Shown here: positions 9,421 through 18,530 of the stretch, one piece after another | Numbering within the stretch: the first letter of the stretch is position 1 | How the letters are laid out: the number at the start of each line of letters is the position of its first letter | From: Legionellaceae bacterium | GTDB taxonomy: Bacteria > Pseudomonadota > Gammaproteobacteria > Legionellales > Legionellaceae | Assembly: GCA_011087865.1 (NCBI GenBank) | Contig: JAALKW010000004.1 | Location: forward strand, 35,219 to 72,259 | DNA: 37,041 nucleotides | Direction of reading: 5' to 3' | The notes under the pieces: generated by a model | What the model saw: the letters and a program-made list of their open reading frames with translations, nothing else | Told to the model about the DNA's origin: nothing | The model's database searches: none | Program-made: the position numbers and the translations under genes

Positions 9421-10525
9421 TAATCTTTCCAATTCAAAGCCCCCTATCGAAATTAAAAATTTGTTTATGTCTTATGGCATGACGCCTATTTTAAAAAATG
9501 TTTCTTTAGAAGTGCATGAAGGTGAATTTTTAACTTTATTAGGGCCCTCTGGTTGTGGCAAAACAACGCTACTGCGATTGATTGCAGGCTTTGATGAGGC
9601 GTTGTCGGGTGAGATTTATATTCATGGACAATGTATTACGGAGTTACCGCCCCAAAAACGTGATGTACATACCGTTTTTCAAAGTTACGCCCTTTTTCCT
9701 CATTTGAATGTATTTGAAAATATTGCTTTTGCATTACGCTGTAAAAAAACACCAGATCCTGAGATTCAGGCACGTGTTACAGAAGCATTATCACGTGTTC
9801 AACTCGAATCATTTGGTTCGCGCTCAATACAGCAATTGAGTGGTGGTCAACAACAACGTGTTGCGATTGCACGCGCTATTATTAATCGCCCTAAAGTGTT
9901 ACTGCTGGATGAGCCTTTAAGCTCACTGGATTACCGACTACGTAAAGCCATGCAGTATGAGTTAAAAAATCTACAAAAAGATTTAAACATGACATTTATT
10001 TTTGTTACTCATGATCAGGAAGAAGCGTTATCGATGTCTGATCGCATTGTGGTCTTTAATCACGGACATATTGAGCAAATTGGAACACCGCGCGAAGTGT
10101 ATGAAACACCCAATAATTTGTACGTTGCAGAATTTATAGGTGAAGCCAATATTTTTGATGTTGAAGTGAAGACAGAAGAAAAGGATGACTTATTTGTAGA
10201 AATTGAGACCCGTCTTTTGCGTTGTAAAAATACAAATCATTATCAAGTCAACACAAAGCTTCACCTAATGATTCGTCCAGAAGATATTCGTGTCTGGCAT
10301 CAAAACGAAGTGACTGAAACCCATGACATGTTACCTGGAAAAATTATTGATATTGTTTATAAAGGCTCAACCGTTGATTTAAAAGTTGTCTTGTTATCAG
10401 GGCGTGTGGTGAATGCATCAGAATTTTTTGATGAAGATGATGATGCACTAGCTTATGACTTAGATGAGTCTGTCTGGATACAGTGGTTCACAGGCTGGGA
10501 AGTGTTATTGCCTTATGAAAAATAA
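9416..10525 (+). CDS. potA: Spermidine/putrescine ABC importer ATPase PotA
   Basis: Hydrolyses ATP to drive polyamine uptake through PotB/PotC. The 369-aa protein has Walker A GPSGCGKT (43-50), Q-loop FQSYALFPH (88-96), signature LSGGQQQR (141-148), Walker B LLLDEP (162-167), the H-loop FVTHDQEEA and a C-terminal TOBE-type regulatory region from about residue 250. KRDVHTVFQ is typical of PotA and related ATPases. The start lacks a clear ribosome site and may be folded (see hairpin). It overlaps potB by 11 bases and opens the four-gene potABCD operon. Confidence 0.95.
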   Translation: MPNLSNSKPPIEIKNLFMSYGMTPILKNVSLEVHEGEFLTLLGPSGCGKTTLLRLIAGFDEALSGEIYIHGQCITELPPQKRDVHTVFQSYALFPHLNVFENIAFALRCKKTPDPEIQARVTEALSRVQLESFGSRSIQQLSGGQQQRVAIARAIINRPKVLLLDEPLSSLDYRLRKAMQYELKNLQKDLNMTFIFVTHDQEEALSMSDRIVVFNHGHIEQIGTPREVYETPNNLYVAEFIGEANIFDVEVKTEEKDDLFVEIETRLLRCKNTNHYQVNTKLHLMIRPEDIRVWHQNEVTETHDMLPGKIIDIVYKGSTVDLKVVLLSGRVVNASEFFDEDDDALAYDLDESVWIQWFTGWEVLLPYEK

Positions 10526-11339
10526 ATCACCGGCGCTTTATTTTGTTTACGCATGGCTTTTTTTGTTTGGCTTGGTACCTTTATGTTTGGTGCTGGTTGC
10601 AAGCGTATTATCAAAAGATAACCAGCACTTAATTGCCCTGCCTTTTACGCTAGTGCACTATCAAGCATTTTTTTCGCCACTCATGGGGTATGTCATGTTG
10701 CGTTCGCTTTTGATGGCGAGTCTTGCAACGTGTGTGTGTTTAATACTTGCTTATCCATTTAGTTATATTTTGGTGCGATCGAAGCATCAATCTATGTTGT
10801 TATTGTTGATTATTATCCCGTTTTGGACAAGCTCCCTTGTGCGAACCTATGCACTCGTTGCTATTTTAAAATTTAATGGTGTTCTAAATGCCCTACTTCT
10901 AAAATTACATATCATTACGACGCCATTGACGCTGCTGTATTCAAATTTTGCAGTATTAAGTGGATTAATTTATACGCTTTTCCCGTTTATGGTATTGCCT
11001 TTGTATACGAATATGGAGCGTTTTGATTTTAGATTATTAGAGGCTGCAGAAGATTTAGGGGCAACACGCTGTGCGTTATTTACACGCGTTTTTTTGCCGA
11101 ACACAAAGCGCGGTATTATCTCTGGTATTTTACTCGTGTTTCTGCCTGCAATGACACTTTTTTATATTCCTAATGTACTGGGTGGCGCGCGTTCTATTCT
11201 CATTGGTAACTTAATTCAAAATCAGTTTTTAGTCGCAGAAAATTGGCCCGCAGGTGCTGCAACGAGCGTCTTATTAACGATTGTTTTGTTTTTTTTATTA
11301 CTTGTTTTTCGTCAAAAACCTCGCATGGCACGCCAATGA
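10515..11339 (+). CDS. potB: Polyamine ABC importer permease PotB
   Basis: Inner-membrane channel subunit. The 274-aa product has about six hydrophobic helices, beginning with YFVYAWLFLFGLVPLCLVLV, and the cytoplasmic EAA loop RLLEAAEDLGATRCALFTRVFLP near residue 180 that docks on PotA. I chose ATG 10515 (MKNKSPALYF), which lies within the last codons of potA; the longer open frame upstream is a shadow of potA. It overlaps potC as ATGA. The order potA-potB-potC-potD is that of the classical spermidine-preferring system. Confidence 0.94.
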   Translation: MKNKSPALYFVYAWLFLFGLVPLCLVLVASVLSKDNQHLIALPFTLVHYQAFFSPLMGYVMLRSLLMASLATCVCLILAYPFSYILVRSKHQSMLLLLIIIPFWTSSLVRTYALVAILKFNGVLNALLLKLHIITTPLTLLYSNFAVLSGLIYTLFPFMVLPLYTNMERFDFRLLEAAEDLGATRCALFTRVFLPNTKRGIISGILLVFLPAMTLFYIPNVLGGARSILIGNLIQNQFLVAENWPAGAATSVLLTIVLFFLLLVFRQKPRMARQ

Positions 11340-12112
11340 TAATAAAAAATTGGATTAAAAAAGCATACTTATTATTTGTCTATACGCTCCTGTATTGTCC
11401 TATTTTTATTTTGGTTTTATATTCGTTTAATCAAGCACGGTTTTCGCTCCAGTGGCATGGGTTTTCAATGCATTGGTATCAGGAGTTATTTCAAGACAGT
11501 GAGCTCTGGCTTGCTTTTTTACACTCGGTTGTTTTAGGAACAATGGCATCATTGATAGCCAGTCTTGCAGCATTAATTTTATGTGTGCACTTATTTTTAA
11601 ACGGTAAGAAAACCAATCGTTCACTTCAAAGTACCCTACTCATGTTAATTATATTGCCTGATTTATTATTAGGGATAGCGTTATTAATATTTTTTAATGT
11701 GACTGCAATCCCGCTAGGCTTTTTTAGCTTGCTGATTGCGCATATTACTTTTTGTTTGCCGTTTGCAATTATTGCGATTAATAGCCGTATTCATAGTTTG
11801 GATATTAATTTTTATTATAGTGCGCGTGATTTAGGCGCAACACATACCAAAGCCATTTTGCATGTTTTATTGCCATTGCTTTGGCCTGCGGTACTCAGTG
11901 CATTTTTGTTAGGTTTTACGCTCTCGTTTGATGATGTCATTATTAGTTATTTTGTTGCGGGACCTGACTTTAATATTTTGCCTTTGACAATTTATTCTTT
12001 GGTCCGTATGGGGGTAACACCTGAGCTGAATGCTTTATGTAGCATTACATTTGCTATTTCAATGATATTTGTTGTGCTTGCTTACCGTCTTTCCAGGAAA
12101 AAACCATCATGA
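11336..12112 (+). CDS. potC: Polyamine ABC importer permease PotC
   Basis: Second permease of the PotABCD importer, 258 aa, with about six membrane helices. After the first helix comes YSFNQARFSLQWHGFSMHWY, typical of PotC/YdcV-type permeases, and the EAA-type loop SARDLGATHTKAILHVLLPLLWPA. FTLSFDDVIISYFVAGP is the conserved late PotC segment. The start is ATG 11336, overlapping the potB stop (ATGA); the upstream open frame is a potB shadow. Its stop overlaps potD by four bases. Confidence 0.94.
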   Translation: MIIKNWIKKAYLLFVYTLLYCPIFILVLYSFNQARFSLQWHGFSMHWYQELFQDSELWLAFLHSVVLGTMASLIASLAALILCVHLFLNGKKTNRSLQSTLLMLIILPDLLLGIALLIFFNVTAIPLGFFSLLIAHITFCLPFAIIAINSRIHSLDINFYYSARDLGATHTKAILHVLLPLLWPAVLSAFLLGFTLSFDDVIISYFVAGPDFNILPLTIYSLVRMGVTPELNALCSITFAISMIFVVLAYRLSRKKPS

Positions 12113-13143
12113 TGAAAGTTATTTGTTTTTTAGCGGGAATTTGTTTTTTAAGTGTTGGAGCAGCAGCAGATAAAAAAATGGTTAATGTTTATTCGTGGGG
12201 CGGCGAGATTCCTAAAGCACTCATTCATCAATTTGAGAAAGAAACAGGGATTCAAGTTAACTTCTCGACTTATGATAATAACGAAACGCTTTATGCCAAG
12301 CTACATGCTTCTAACCGGGCTATTTATGATGTCATTGTACCCTCTACTTATTTTGTTGAGCGACTAAAAAAACAAGGTTTTTTAAAAAAACTTGATCATG
12401 CGCGCCTCAGTCATTTTAAACACTTAGATCCTATTTTTTTAAATGCAGCATATGATTTGAATAATCAGTATAGTGTACCGCTTGTTTGGGGGGCCACAGG
12501 TATTTTTTATAATCAGCACTGGGTTAAATCCATCCCTGAATCTTGGCAGGATTTATGGGAGAAAAACTGGAAAAATCAACTGATGTTGCTGGATGATCCA
12601 CGTGAAATATTTTCAATAGCCCTGTTAAGCTTAGGGTACAGCCCTAATGATTCAGATTCAAAACATATAGAAGCTGCATTTAAACAGCTTAAAGCATTAA
12701 TCCCTCAGATTAAGCTTTTTGCAAGTGAGAGCATTCAGGCATTATTGATTGATGAAGACGCACACATCGGCACAGCTTGGAATGGTGATGCATTTAAAGC
12801 CCATCAAGAAAATAGTGATATACAATTTGTCTTTCCTAAAGAAGGCTTTGTGATTTGGATCGATTGCTTAAGTATATTAAATAATGCACCACATCCTGAT
12901 GAAGCATATGCCTTTGTTGATTTTTTATTAAAGCCTGAAAATGCCGCAAGTATTGCTTTAACTGAAGGTCATGCGATTGCCAATCAGTCCGGCAGAGCTT
13001 TATTGCCTAAAAAAATACGTAACAATACAACCGTATATCCATCGCCTGAGGTTTTAAAGCGAGGTGTCATTCAATCGGACATCAGTGAAAAAAGCTTGCT
13101 GCTTTACGATGAGTATTGGCAGCAGCTTAAGTTTTCTTTTTGA
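12109..13143 (+). CDS. potD: Periplasmic polyamine-binding protein PotD
   Basis: Captures spermidine or putrescine in the periplasm and delivers it to PotBC. The 344-aa precursor has a signal peptide (KVICFLAGICFLSVGAAA) and then VNVYSWGGEIPKALIHQFEKETGI, the classical PotD opening. VPSTYFVERLKKQGFLKKLD, PLVWGATGIFYN and GTAWNGDA follow the family pattern around the ligand pocket. AGGAA (12094-12098) precedes the start; ATG 12109 and the adjacent ATG 12112 are both possible. It is the last gene of the operon and meets the orphan membrane-protein gene tail to tail. Confidence 0.94.
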   Translation: MMKVICFLAGICFLSVGAAADKKMVNVYSWGGEIPKALIHQFEKETGIQVNFSTYDNNETLYAKLHASNRAIYDVIVPSTYFVERLKKQGFLKKLDHARLSHFKHLDPIFLNAAYDLNNQYSVPLVWGATGIFYNQHWVKSIPESWQDLWEKNWKNQLMLLDDPREIFSIALLSLGYSPNDSDSKHIEAAFKQLKALIPQIKLFASESIQALLIDEDAHIGTAWNGDAFKAHQENSDIQFVFPKEGFVIWIDCLSILNNAPHPDEAYAFVDFLLKPENAASIALTEGHAIANQSGRALLPKKIRNNTTVYPSPEVLKRGVIQSDISEKSLLLYDEYWQQLKFSF

Positions 13144-13150
13144 GTTTAGG

Positions 13151-13163
13151 GAACACACCCGAG
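13151..13163. other. Half of a terminator-like element shared with 19502-19514
   Basis: GAACACACCCGAG here is identical to the right arm of the strong hairpin at 19485-19515. Here the matching left arm is missing; only a weak GAGCC/GGCTC pairing (13161-13165 with the GGGCTC near 13188) can be drawn. It lies between convergent genes, where a terminator is expected, so it may be a decayed copy. Confidence 0.4.
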
Positions 13164-13174
13164 CCTTTATATTT

Positions 13175-13912
13175 TTATTGTAATGCGGGCTCATAATCGT
13201 TTTTTTTCGCATAATCTACAATATTTTTAGCTGAAAGCAAATGATAGGTTTCAAAAAAACCATATGTACCTGCAGCTCCCCCAACGATGCTTGCAGTAGC
13301 TGTAGCTAGTGCCATAGAAAGATTAGCCATGCTGGATGCAAGCATAAGACCAAATACAGATGCAGAAATAGTCAGCAATGCGAGCGCTAGACCGGTATAT
13401 AAAAATAATCTTGAATATTGCTCTACATGCTCAGGATGCTTTCTTGCTTCAATATGAAATTTTGCATTACTCATAATACGACCCGGCAATGTCACAGGGC
13501 ACGGAATAAAACTTGGCCAGAAAATACCAAATGCCAGGTGATTCAAACTAAGATTCGATAAGCTTGGATCTGGAATATCTGCAAACTGGTTTAAAAACCA
13601 TTGCGCTGCTACAGCACAATTATTTCCTAAAATACTTGCATCTTCATCTGTTGCTTGCCAGTAATTACGCCAATCTTTAAGGATTGTGTTGGGATTTGCT
13701 TGTATTGAAAAGGTATAAGATGAGCTAGCCGATTCCGGGCTTATTTCATCAAAATCCCAAAAGCAATCAGACTGAAGCCATCGAGTTGCAGGTCTAGCCC
13801 AGCGATTAAGGTTTAAATAGGTATGTGGTTCTACCGAGGTATTTTCAAGTAAAATTTCAATATGAGAGCAAAGCGCATGATAATTTAAAATATGTACATT
13901 AATATTGGCCAT
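13175..13912 (-). CDS. Orphan protein with an NNCA motif and C-terminal membrane hairpin
   Basis: I do not recognise a named family. The 245-aa product has a soluble N-terminal part rich in Trp and aromatic residues (1-165), an NNCAVAAQWFLNQF segment at 97-110, and a WPSFIPCPVTLPGRIM stretch at 132-147. Two adjacent membrane segments follow (about 169-191 and 196-220), then a short charged tail. An Asn-Cys followed by a helix resembles the start of papain-like folds, but I see no convincing His partner, so this is only a suggestion. The gene has its own near-consensus promoter behind rpoS. A secreted effector or membrane-anchored host factor is possible but unproven. Confidence 0.7.
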   Translation of the reverse strand: MANINVHILNYHALCSHIEILLENTSVEPHTYLNLNRWARPATRWLQSDCFWDFDEISPESASSSYTFSIQANPNTILKDWRNYWQATDEDASILGNNCAVAAQWFLNQFADIPDPSLSNLSLNHLAFGIFWPSFIPCPVTLPGRIMSNAKFHIEARKHPEHVEQYSRLFLYTGLALALLTISASVFGLMLASSMANLSMALATATASIVGGAAGTYGFFETYHLLSAKNIVDYAKKNDYEPALQ

Positions 13913-13958
13913 TATATTTTCTCTTACCTACTAAATATAGAATAAAATAAATGGCGCA

Positions 13959-13987
13959 ATTATATAAAATGCTTTAAAAAAAGTCAA
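13959..13987 (-). promoter_or_regulatory. Sigma-70 promoter for the orphan membrane protein gene
   Basis: On the minus strand TTGACT (13982-13987) and TATAAT (13959-13964) are separated by exactly 17 nt, followed by a GC-rich discriminator (TGCGCC). Transcription would start near 13952, leaving about a 40-nt leader before the ATG at 13912. Confidence 0.8.
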
Positions 13988-13998
13988 AACAACTTTTT

Positions 13999-14955
13999 TT
14001 AAAACAAGTCTTCTTGTGTTAAGCCGAGCCTTTCAACCAGTAAGGTTCTGAGTGTCCCGAGTGCTTCGACTTGAATTTGTCGAACACGTTCACGGGTTAG
14101 CTCAATTTCACGGCCAACTTCTTCAAGTGTTGCTTTTTCAAAGCCATGCAATCCAAATCGTCTTGCAAGCACTTCTTGCTGATTGTCTGTGAGTTCGCCT
14201 AATAAGTCCTCGATGTGTTCACGAATATTTTCATCCGTGAGCCACTCAGCCGGATTTAAACTATTTTCATCAGCGACTGTATCCAAAAGTGACTTACTCT
14301 CGTCATAGCCGAAAGGTGTATCGATAGAAGTGACTTTGTCATTGAGGCGCAATAATTTTTGAACATCTTCAAGTGGCTTGTCCAGCATGTCGGCTATTTC
14401 TTCAGCTGAAGGCTCATGATCTAATTTTTGTGTGAGTTCGCGTGCTGCGCGAAGATAGGTATTTAACTCTTTGACCACGTGAATCGGCAAACGAATGGTC
14501 CGCGTCTGGTTCATGATGGCACGTTCTATGGTTTGGCGAATCCACCAGGTTGCATAAGTTGAAAATCGAAATCCGCGGGTTGGATCAAATTTTTCAACCG
14601 ACTTCATGAGGCCTAAATTACCCTCTTCGATTAAATCTAATAAAGGCAAGCCACGATTAAGGTATCGGCGTGATATCTTAACGACTAAGCGTAAGTTAGA
14701 TTCGATCATTTTTTTACGTGATGGTTCATGGCCTTTTAATGCGCGTGTAGAATAATAGACCTCTTCTTTAGCACTTAAGAGCGGTGAAAACCCAATTTCA
14801 CTTAAATAAATTTGGGTTGCGTCCATCACTTTCGTGAGTTCTTTGACAGGTGTTTCGGTCGCCAGTTCAGCTGTTTTATCTAAATTCACATCAGGTTTTA
14901 CAGCAGCTTTTTTATCTGATTTTTTATCAGCTTTTTTATTTGACGACTTTGGCAT
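13999..14955 (-). CDS. rpoS: Stationary-phase sigma factor RpoS
   Basis: Directs RNA polymerase to stress and stationary-phase genes. The 318-aa protein has a Lys-rich N-terminal tail, region 1.2 ([21 protein letters not shown]), region 2 ([38 protein letters not shown], then [19 protein letters not shown]), region 3 and region 4 with the helix-turn-helix [29 protein letters not shown] and the position after nlpD identify it as RpoS and not RpoD or RpoH. A very strong ribosome site (GAGGAGG) precedes the ATG. Neighbour order surE, nlpD, rpoS is the conserved gammaproteobacterial arrangement, here without pcm. Confidence 0.96.
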   Translation of the reverse strand: MPKSSNKKADKKSDKKAAVKPDVNLDKTAELATETPVKELTKVMDATQIYLSEIGFSPLLSAKEEVYYSTRALKGHEPSRKKMIESNLRLVVKISRRYLNRGLPLLDLIEEGNLGLMKSVEKFDPTRGFRFSTYATWWIRQTIERAIMNQTRTIRLPIHVVKELNTYLRAARELTQKLDHEPSAEEIADMLDKPLEDVQKLLRLNDKVTSIDTPFGYDESKSLLDTVADENSLNPAEWLTDENIREHIEDLLGELTDNQQEVLARRFGLHGFEKATLEEVGREIELTRERVRQIQVEALGTLRTLLVERLGLTQEDLF

Positions 14956-14997
14956 ACTGCCTCCTCATGGTATGAGATACTGTGAGAACAAACGCTT

Positions 14998-15021
14998 ACC
15001 TCTATTGTTGTAATGAGAGGT
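14998..15021 (-). promoter_or_regulatory. Small hairpin in the nlpD-rpoS gap
   Basis: ACCTCT (14998-15003) pairs with AGAGGT (15016-15021) around a 12-nt loop, in the 75-nt gap before rpoS. There is no T-tract. It may be part of an rpoS mRNA leader fold; the stem is short, so chance is possible. Confidence 0.3.
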
Positions 15022-15030
15022 GGTATCTTG

Positions 15031-16248
15031 TCAAGCTTTTTGTCGTAAATAATTTAATGGATTAACGGGTTCGCCTTGTTTTCGAATTTCAAAGTGAAGC
15101 CCCCAGAAACGTCGTTCAACGATACCCATTTCAGCAATAACAGCGCCTTTTTTAATCATTTGGCCTTCTCGAACCAAGTTACGTTGGTTATGTGCATAGG
15201 CTGTAAGGTATTGTTTATCGTGTTTTAAAATAATTAAATTACCGTATCCTGGTAATCCATTGCCTGCATAGGCGACCACACCTGATGATGCAGCATGAAT
15301 TTTTTGACCTTTAGATCCTGCAATATCAATTCCTTTTTGTCCTTTTTGAGGAGAGAAAGTGCTCTTAATTTTCCCTTTTACAGGCCAAATCCATTGATGG
15401 GTCGATGAAAAAACAGGTAAGTCAGGTAGTGCTGGTAGTTTAGGTAATGAGAGCGTTGCACTTGATTTTTGTTTTAATTTAATCACTTGCCCAATACGCA
15501 GTGTATAGGGTGATTGTAGATGATTGATCGTCGCGAGATCGTGATAATCTTGATCATATCGAAATGCAACGGCATATAACGTTTCTCCTGCTGTTACAGT
15601 ATGACGCGTGGCGGCTTTATTATTTTTATAAAATGTAGATTCTTCAACAGGCGCGAGTCCATCTCGTGATCCACAGCCAAACAAAAGCAAGCATATGATA
15701 ATGATTGCGACCACAGCCCAGCCAATATAATCAATCCAGCGTCTTAAATGTGATTCAAGACGTTCAACGAATAAGACCAATAAAGCGGAGACTAAAAAAA
15801 AGCGCGCGCCTCGAGCAAGAAAAGAAATAAGCACAAAAGGTAAAAAAAACATCTGCATGATACCGGCAGTGACGGTAAATATTTTATAGGGAATTGGAGA
15901 AAAGCCAGCAACAAAAATAATCCAAAGCCCCCAATGGTTAAACCATTCTCGAACATGTTCATAGGAGAGCGCATAAGACGAAGAAAGCAGGTAAGGCTCA
16001 ATAATGGCTATACCAAAAAATCCTAAAATATAACCAAAGCAGCCACCCAATACAGAAAAAATAGTGGTGATTAAAGCATATTGCCAAGCATTTTTAGGTT
16101 TCGCGAGCCCCATTGTAATAAGCATGATATCCGGTGGAATGGGAAAAAAAGAAGACTCAGCAAAGGCAACAGCACTTAAATAATATTTGGCATGCCTGTG
16201 CGCTGACCACCCAATCATACGTTGATATAAATAAGAAAAAAGCTTCAT
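15031..16248 (-). CDS. nlpD: Fusion of a YqaA/DedA-like membrane protein with NlpD (LysM + M23)
   Basis: Residues 1-185 match YqaA-type membrane proteins ([37 protein letters not shown]). The last helix (about 174-190) runs straight into LLFGC with Cys192, a perfect lipobox, followed by the NlpD body: LysM domain (216-258) and M23 domain (286-403: [31 protein letters not shown]). As in NlpD, the first zinc His is replaced (Gln304), so it should be a catalytically dead amidase activator acting at cell division. The frame is continuous and no good internal start lies near the lipobox (only a GTG at Val179 without a ribosome site). The start ATG 16248 overlaps the surE stop (ATGA). Confidence 0.85.
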   Translation of the reverse strand: MKLFSYLYQRMIGWSAHRHAKYYLSAVAFAESSFFPIPPDIMLITMGLAKPKNAWQYALITTIFSVLGGCFGYILGFFGIAIIEPYLLSSSYALSYEHVREWFNHWGLWIIFVAGFSPIPYKIFTVTAGIMQMFFLPFVLISFLARGARFFLVSALLVLFVERLESHLRRWIDYIGWAVVAIIIICLLLFGCGSRDGLAPVEESTFYKNNKAATRHTVTAGETLYAVAFRYDQDYHDLATINHLQSPYTLRIGQVIKLKQKSSATLSLPKLPALPDLPVFSSTHQWIWPVKGKIKSTFSPQKGQKGIDIAGSKGQKIHAASSGVVAYAGNGLPGYGNLIILKHDKQYLTAYAHNQRNLVREGQMIKKGAVIAEMGIVERRFWGLHFEIRKQGEPVNPLNYLRQKA

Positions 16249-17003
16249 GAAATTAAACCTGCGTCTTTGGTCCAATCGGATACTTGTTCAAATATTTTGT
16301 AATTTGTCATATCAAGCTGTAGCGGTGTAATTGAAACAGCATTTTGACTAATGGCATGAAAATCAGTGCCTGGACCCGAATCTGCTTTTTCACCGGGGGC
16401 TCCAATCCAGTAAATCGGTCGTCCACGTGGATCGGTCGTTGCAATCGTTGGTTCTGCGGCATGTCGCGTGCCAAGGCGCGTTACTTCAATTCCTGAGATT
16501 TTATCGAGTGATATATTTGGAACATTAATATTTAAAATGGTTTGAGAGCGCAAAGGATCTGATTTAAGCTTCAGCGCTAAGTTTTTAACCACTTCGGCGG
16601 CTGTTTCATAATGTTCGACGGGTCGTCCTGCAAGCGAGACGGCTATAGCGGGGAAGCCTAAATTCCGCCCTTCCATCGCAGCCGCAACGGTCCCTGAATA
16701 GACGACATCATCGCCTAAATTAGCTCCATCATTGATGCCCGAAATCACCATGTCAAATTTAAAATCAAAAAAACCAGTTAAGGCTAAATGTACACAATCA
16801 GTTGGTGTGCCTTCAACACTATGGTAACCACTTTCGAGTTGCCTAACACGCAAAGGATTAGATAGCGTCAGTGAGTTACTCGCACCACTTCGGTTCCTAT
16901 CTGGTGCCATGACATAAATTTCAGCTATCTCAGATAAGGCCTTAGCAAGTACTTGAATACCGGGGGCTAACACGCCATCATCATTGCTAACTAAAATTCT
17001 CAT
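16245..17003 (-). CDS. surE: 5'/3'-nucleotidase SurE
   Basis: Metal-dependent phosphatase acting on nucleoside monophosphates, linked to stationary-phase survival. The 252-aa protein opens with [16 protein letters not shown], whose Asp pair binds the metal, and has [47 protein letters not shown] and [17 protein letters not shown]. The ATG at 17003 starts exactly at the conserved motif; the longer open frame is a shadow of the lipoprotein gene. It lies 2 nt after that gene and overlaps the YqaA-NlpD fusion by four bases, so the group is probably one operon ending at rpoS. Confidence 0.96.
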   Translation of the reverse strand: MRILVSNDDGVLAPGIQVLAKALSEIAEIYVMAPDRNRSGASNSLTLSNPLRVRQLESGYHSVEGTPTDCVHLALTGFFDFKFDMVISGINDGANLGDDVVYSGTVAAAMEGRNLGFPAIAVSLAGRPVEHYETAAEVVKNLALKLKSDPLRSQTILNINVPNISLDKISGIEVTRLGTRHAAEPTIATTDPRGRPIYWIGAPGEKADSGPGTDFHAISQNAVSITPLQLDMTNYKIFEQVSDWTKDAGLIS

Positions 17004-17005
17004 GT

Positions 17006-17407
17006 TCAGTGGTGCTCCGGTGAAGCAAGCCATCGAACAACAGCTAAATGTTCTTGTAGGTGTCGCTCATTTTGTTTTAGATTTTTTTGCAGATCAGCCT
17101 GCTTGGGATCTTTTTCTAGTGTGCTACGTTGTGCGGTGATAGCTTCTTGTAACGCTAAAATATCTTTTCCGTAAGCTTGTTGGTCTACCCGTAGCTTATA
17201 AGCCAGTTGATTAATACGTACGGCTATCTCAGAAAGCTGTTCGCAGCTCGCATGTTTGGGAGCGTGTTCTGGACATTGCTTCATGGCTTCTTGTAGTGCT
17301 TTAGGATTGCCAGAGTAACTTTTTTCATTTTGAGGAGAACAGGATGAGAGCGTGACTAAAGCGAGACTAAGCCCCGCCAACTTAAGAATATTTTTTTTGC
17401 TTATCAT
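17006..17407 (-). CDS. Small lipoprotein upstream of surE, function unknown
   Basis: The 133-aa precursor has a charged start (MISKKNILK), a hydrophobic segment and the lipobox LSSC at residues 20-23, so it should be lipid-anchored. The mature part is helical and charged with two further Cys in [11 protein letters not shown] that could form a disulfide, and a C-terminal coiled-coil-like stretch (about 75-120). AAAGGA lies about 9 nt before the ATG. The close spacing to surE (2 nt) suggests it heads the surE-nlpD-rpoS operon. I do not recognise a named family; an envelope role is inference from the anchor and its NlpD neighbour. Confidence 0.78.
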   Translation of the reverse strand: MISKKNILKLAGLSLALVTLSSCSPQNEKSYSGNPKALQEAMKQCPEHAPKHASCEQLSEIAVRINQLAYKLRVDQQAYGKDILALQEAITAQRSTLEKDPKQADLQKNLKQNERHLQEHLAVVRWLASPEHH

Positions 17408-17429
17408 GGATGAATCCTTTTGAGAGCTC

Positions 17430-17435
17430 AGTATA
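17430..17435 (-). promoter_or_regulatory. Possible -10 box of the lipoprotein-surE operon
   Basis: TATACT on the minus strand, about 23 nt before the lipoprotein ATG. No convincing -35 box is present at 17 nt. Confidence 0.35.
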
Positions 17436-17499
17436 TTTTATTGATGTTAAAGTGACTGCAAACACAAAACAAGGCTTTCAATTTAGCGCCGTCAAAAAA

Positions 17500-17528
17500 T
17501 ATGATATTATTCGCATACTTTTTTATGA
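17500..17528 (+). promoter_or_regulatory. Promoter-like element A, shared with 18531-18560
   Basis: TATGATATTATTCGCATACT (17500-17519) followed by TTATGA (17523-17528), 24 nt before the ATG of the BPL_N gene. The same block with two substitutions precedes the methyltransferase gene. TATTAT (17505-17510) could be a -10 box with a GC-rich discriminator; no good -35 box is seen. Confidence 0.5.
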
Positions 17529-17552
17529 ATTAATACAAATATAATAAATATA

Positions 17553-18512
17553 ATGTTAAAAAAATGCTTGAAATCACAAGGTATTGCGGCGATAACGCTG
17601 CACACTGCGATGTCTGCTCGTAGTGCTGATGGTCCACGTGTAAAAAAAGCTAAAAGCACGCGGAATATAGGGGAGCGTTTTTTCGGAACAGAGCAACCCG
17701 AGAAAACCAAGCCACGCAGTATTTATATCTACAATGACGAAGGCGTTAGCTCAAATGCACTATTACATGCAACGCATACCTTCAAAGCCATTTTACCTGC
17801 TTCGTTTAGCATTAAAACGATTGATGCAAAAGGTGTGATTAAAAACGACTGGTCCCGTGATGCAGTCTTATTTATCATGCCGGGTGGTGCTGATTTACCC
17901 TATGCAAAAAAACTGAACGGTGCAGGTAATCATCAGATTAAAAATTATGTTCAAAATGGAGGCTCTTATTTAGGTCTTTGTGCGGGTGCATACTACGCTG
18001 CATCAGAAATAGCGTTTGATGAAAATGGGCCGCTAGAAGTCATGGGGAAACGAGAGCTTGGTTTTTTTGAAGGGAAAGCCATTGGTCCTATACTGGCTCA
18101 GTATGATTATAACTCTGAAAGCAGTGCTCGCGCTGCTAAAATAAATATTAACTTGAATCGCTTAAAAGACGCGACTGTTTATTATAACGGTGGAGGCTAT
18201 TTCGAAAACGCTGATAAAGCTAATAATACAACCGTTATCGGGTATTATTTAAACCAGAAACCAGCCATTGTTTCGGTTAAATATGCGAAAGGACAGGTCG
18301 TCCTGTCAGGGGTTCATGTTGAATATGATGCTGCATTATTAGACCCTAAAGATTCATATTTAATCAAACTTATACCCGAATTAAAACTATCCAATAGAAA
18401 TCGCTTGGCTTTATTGTCGGAGATTTTAAAACATCTCAATCTAAATCCATCGTCTATTGAAAGCGACATGGGCAGTACGAAACAAGACCCTGACAATCCA
18501 TGTGTAAGGTGA
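17553..18512 (+). CDS. BPL_N-domain (glutamine-amidotransferase-like) protein
   Basis: Residues 55-270 match the stand-alone domain found at the N-terminus of biotin-protein ligases in yeast: SIYIYNDEGVSSNAL, FIMPGGADLPYAKKLNGAG (109-125), the nucleophile-elbow-like GLCAGAYYA with Cys143, the REL-FFEGKAIGP stretch and YYNGGGYFEN. There is no biotin ligase catalytic domain, so it is not a biotinylating enzyme by itself; the biochemical role of lone BPL_N proteins is unclear to me. The N-terminal 50 residues are basic and unconserved-looking. There is no clear ribosome site before the ATG. It shares an upstream element with the following methyltransferase gene, suggesting joint control. Confidence 0.8.
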   Translation: MLKKCLKSQGIAAITLHTAMSARSADGPRVKKAKSTRNIGERFFGTEQPEKTKPRSIYIYNDEGVSSNALLHATHTFKAILPASFSIKTIDAKGVIKNDWSRDAVLFIMPGGADLPYAKKLNGAGNHQIKNYVQNGGSYLGLCAGAYYAASEIAFDENGPLEVMGKRELGFFEGKAIGPILAQYDYNSESSARAAKININLNRLKDATVYYNGGGYFENADKANNTTVIGYYLNQKPAIVSVKYAKGQVVLSGVHVEYDAALLDPKDSYLIKLIPELKLSNRNRLALLSEILKHLNLNPSSIESDMGSTKQDPDNPCVR

Positions 18513-18530
18513 GTTTATTATTTGGATGAG

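Noticed and set aside
11243..11335. Longer N-terminus for PotC
   Set aside because: The added residues are the potB coding sequence in another frame; ATG 11336 forms the usual ATGA overlap.
15031..16248. Active M23 endopeptidase
   Set aside because: The first zinc His is Gln304 and the HxH motif is degenerate (LHFEIR), as in NlpD activators.
17553..18512. Biotin-protein ligase
   Set aside because: The biotin-binding catalytic domain is absent; only the N-terminal amidotransferase-like domain is present.
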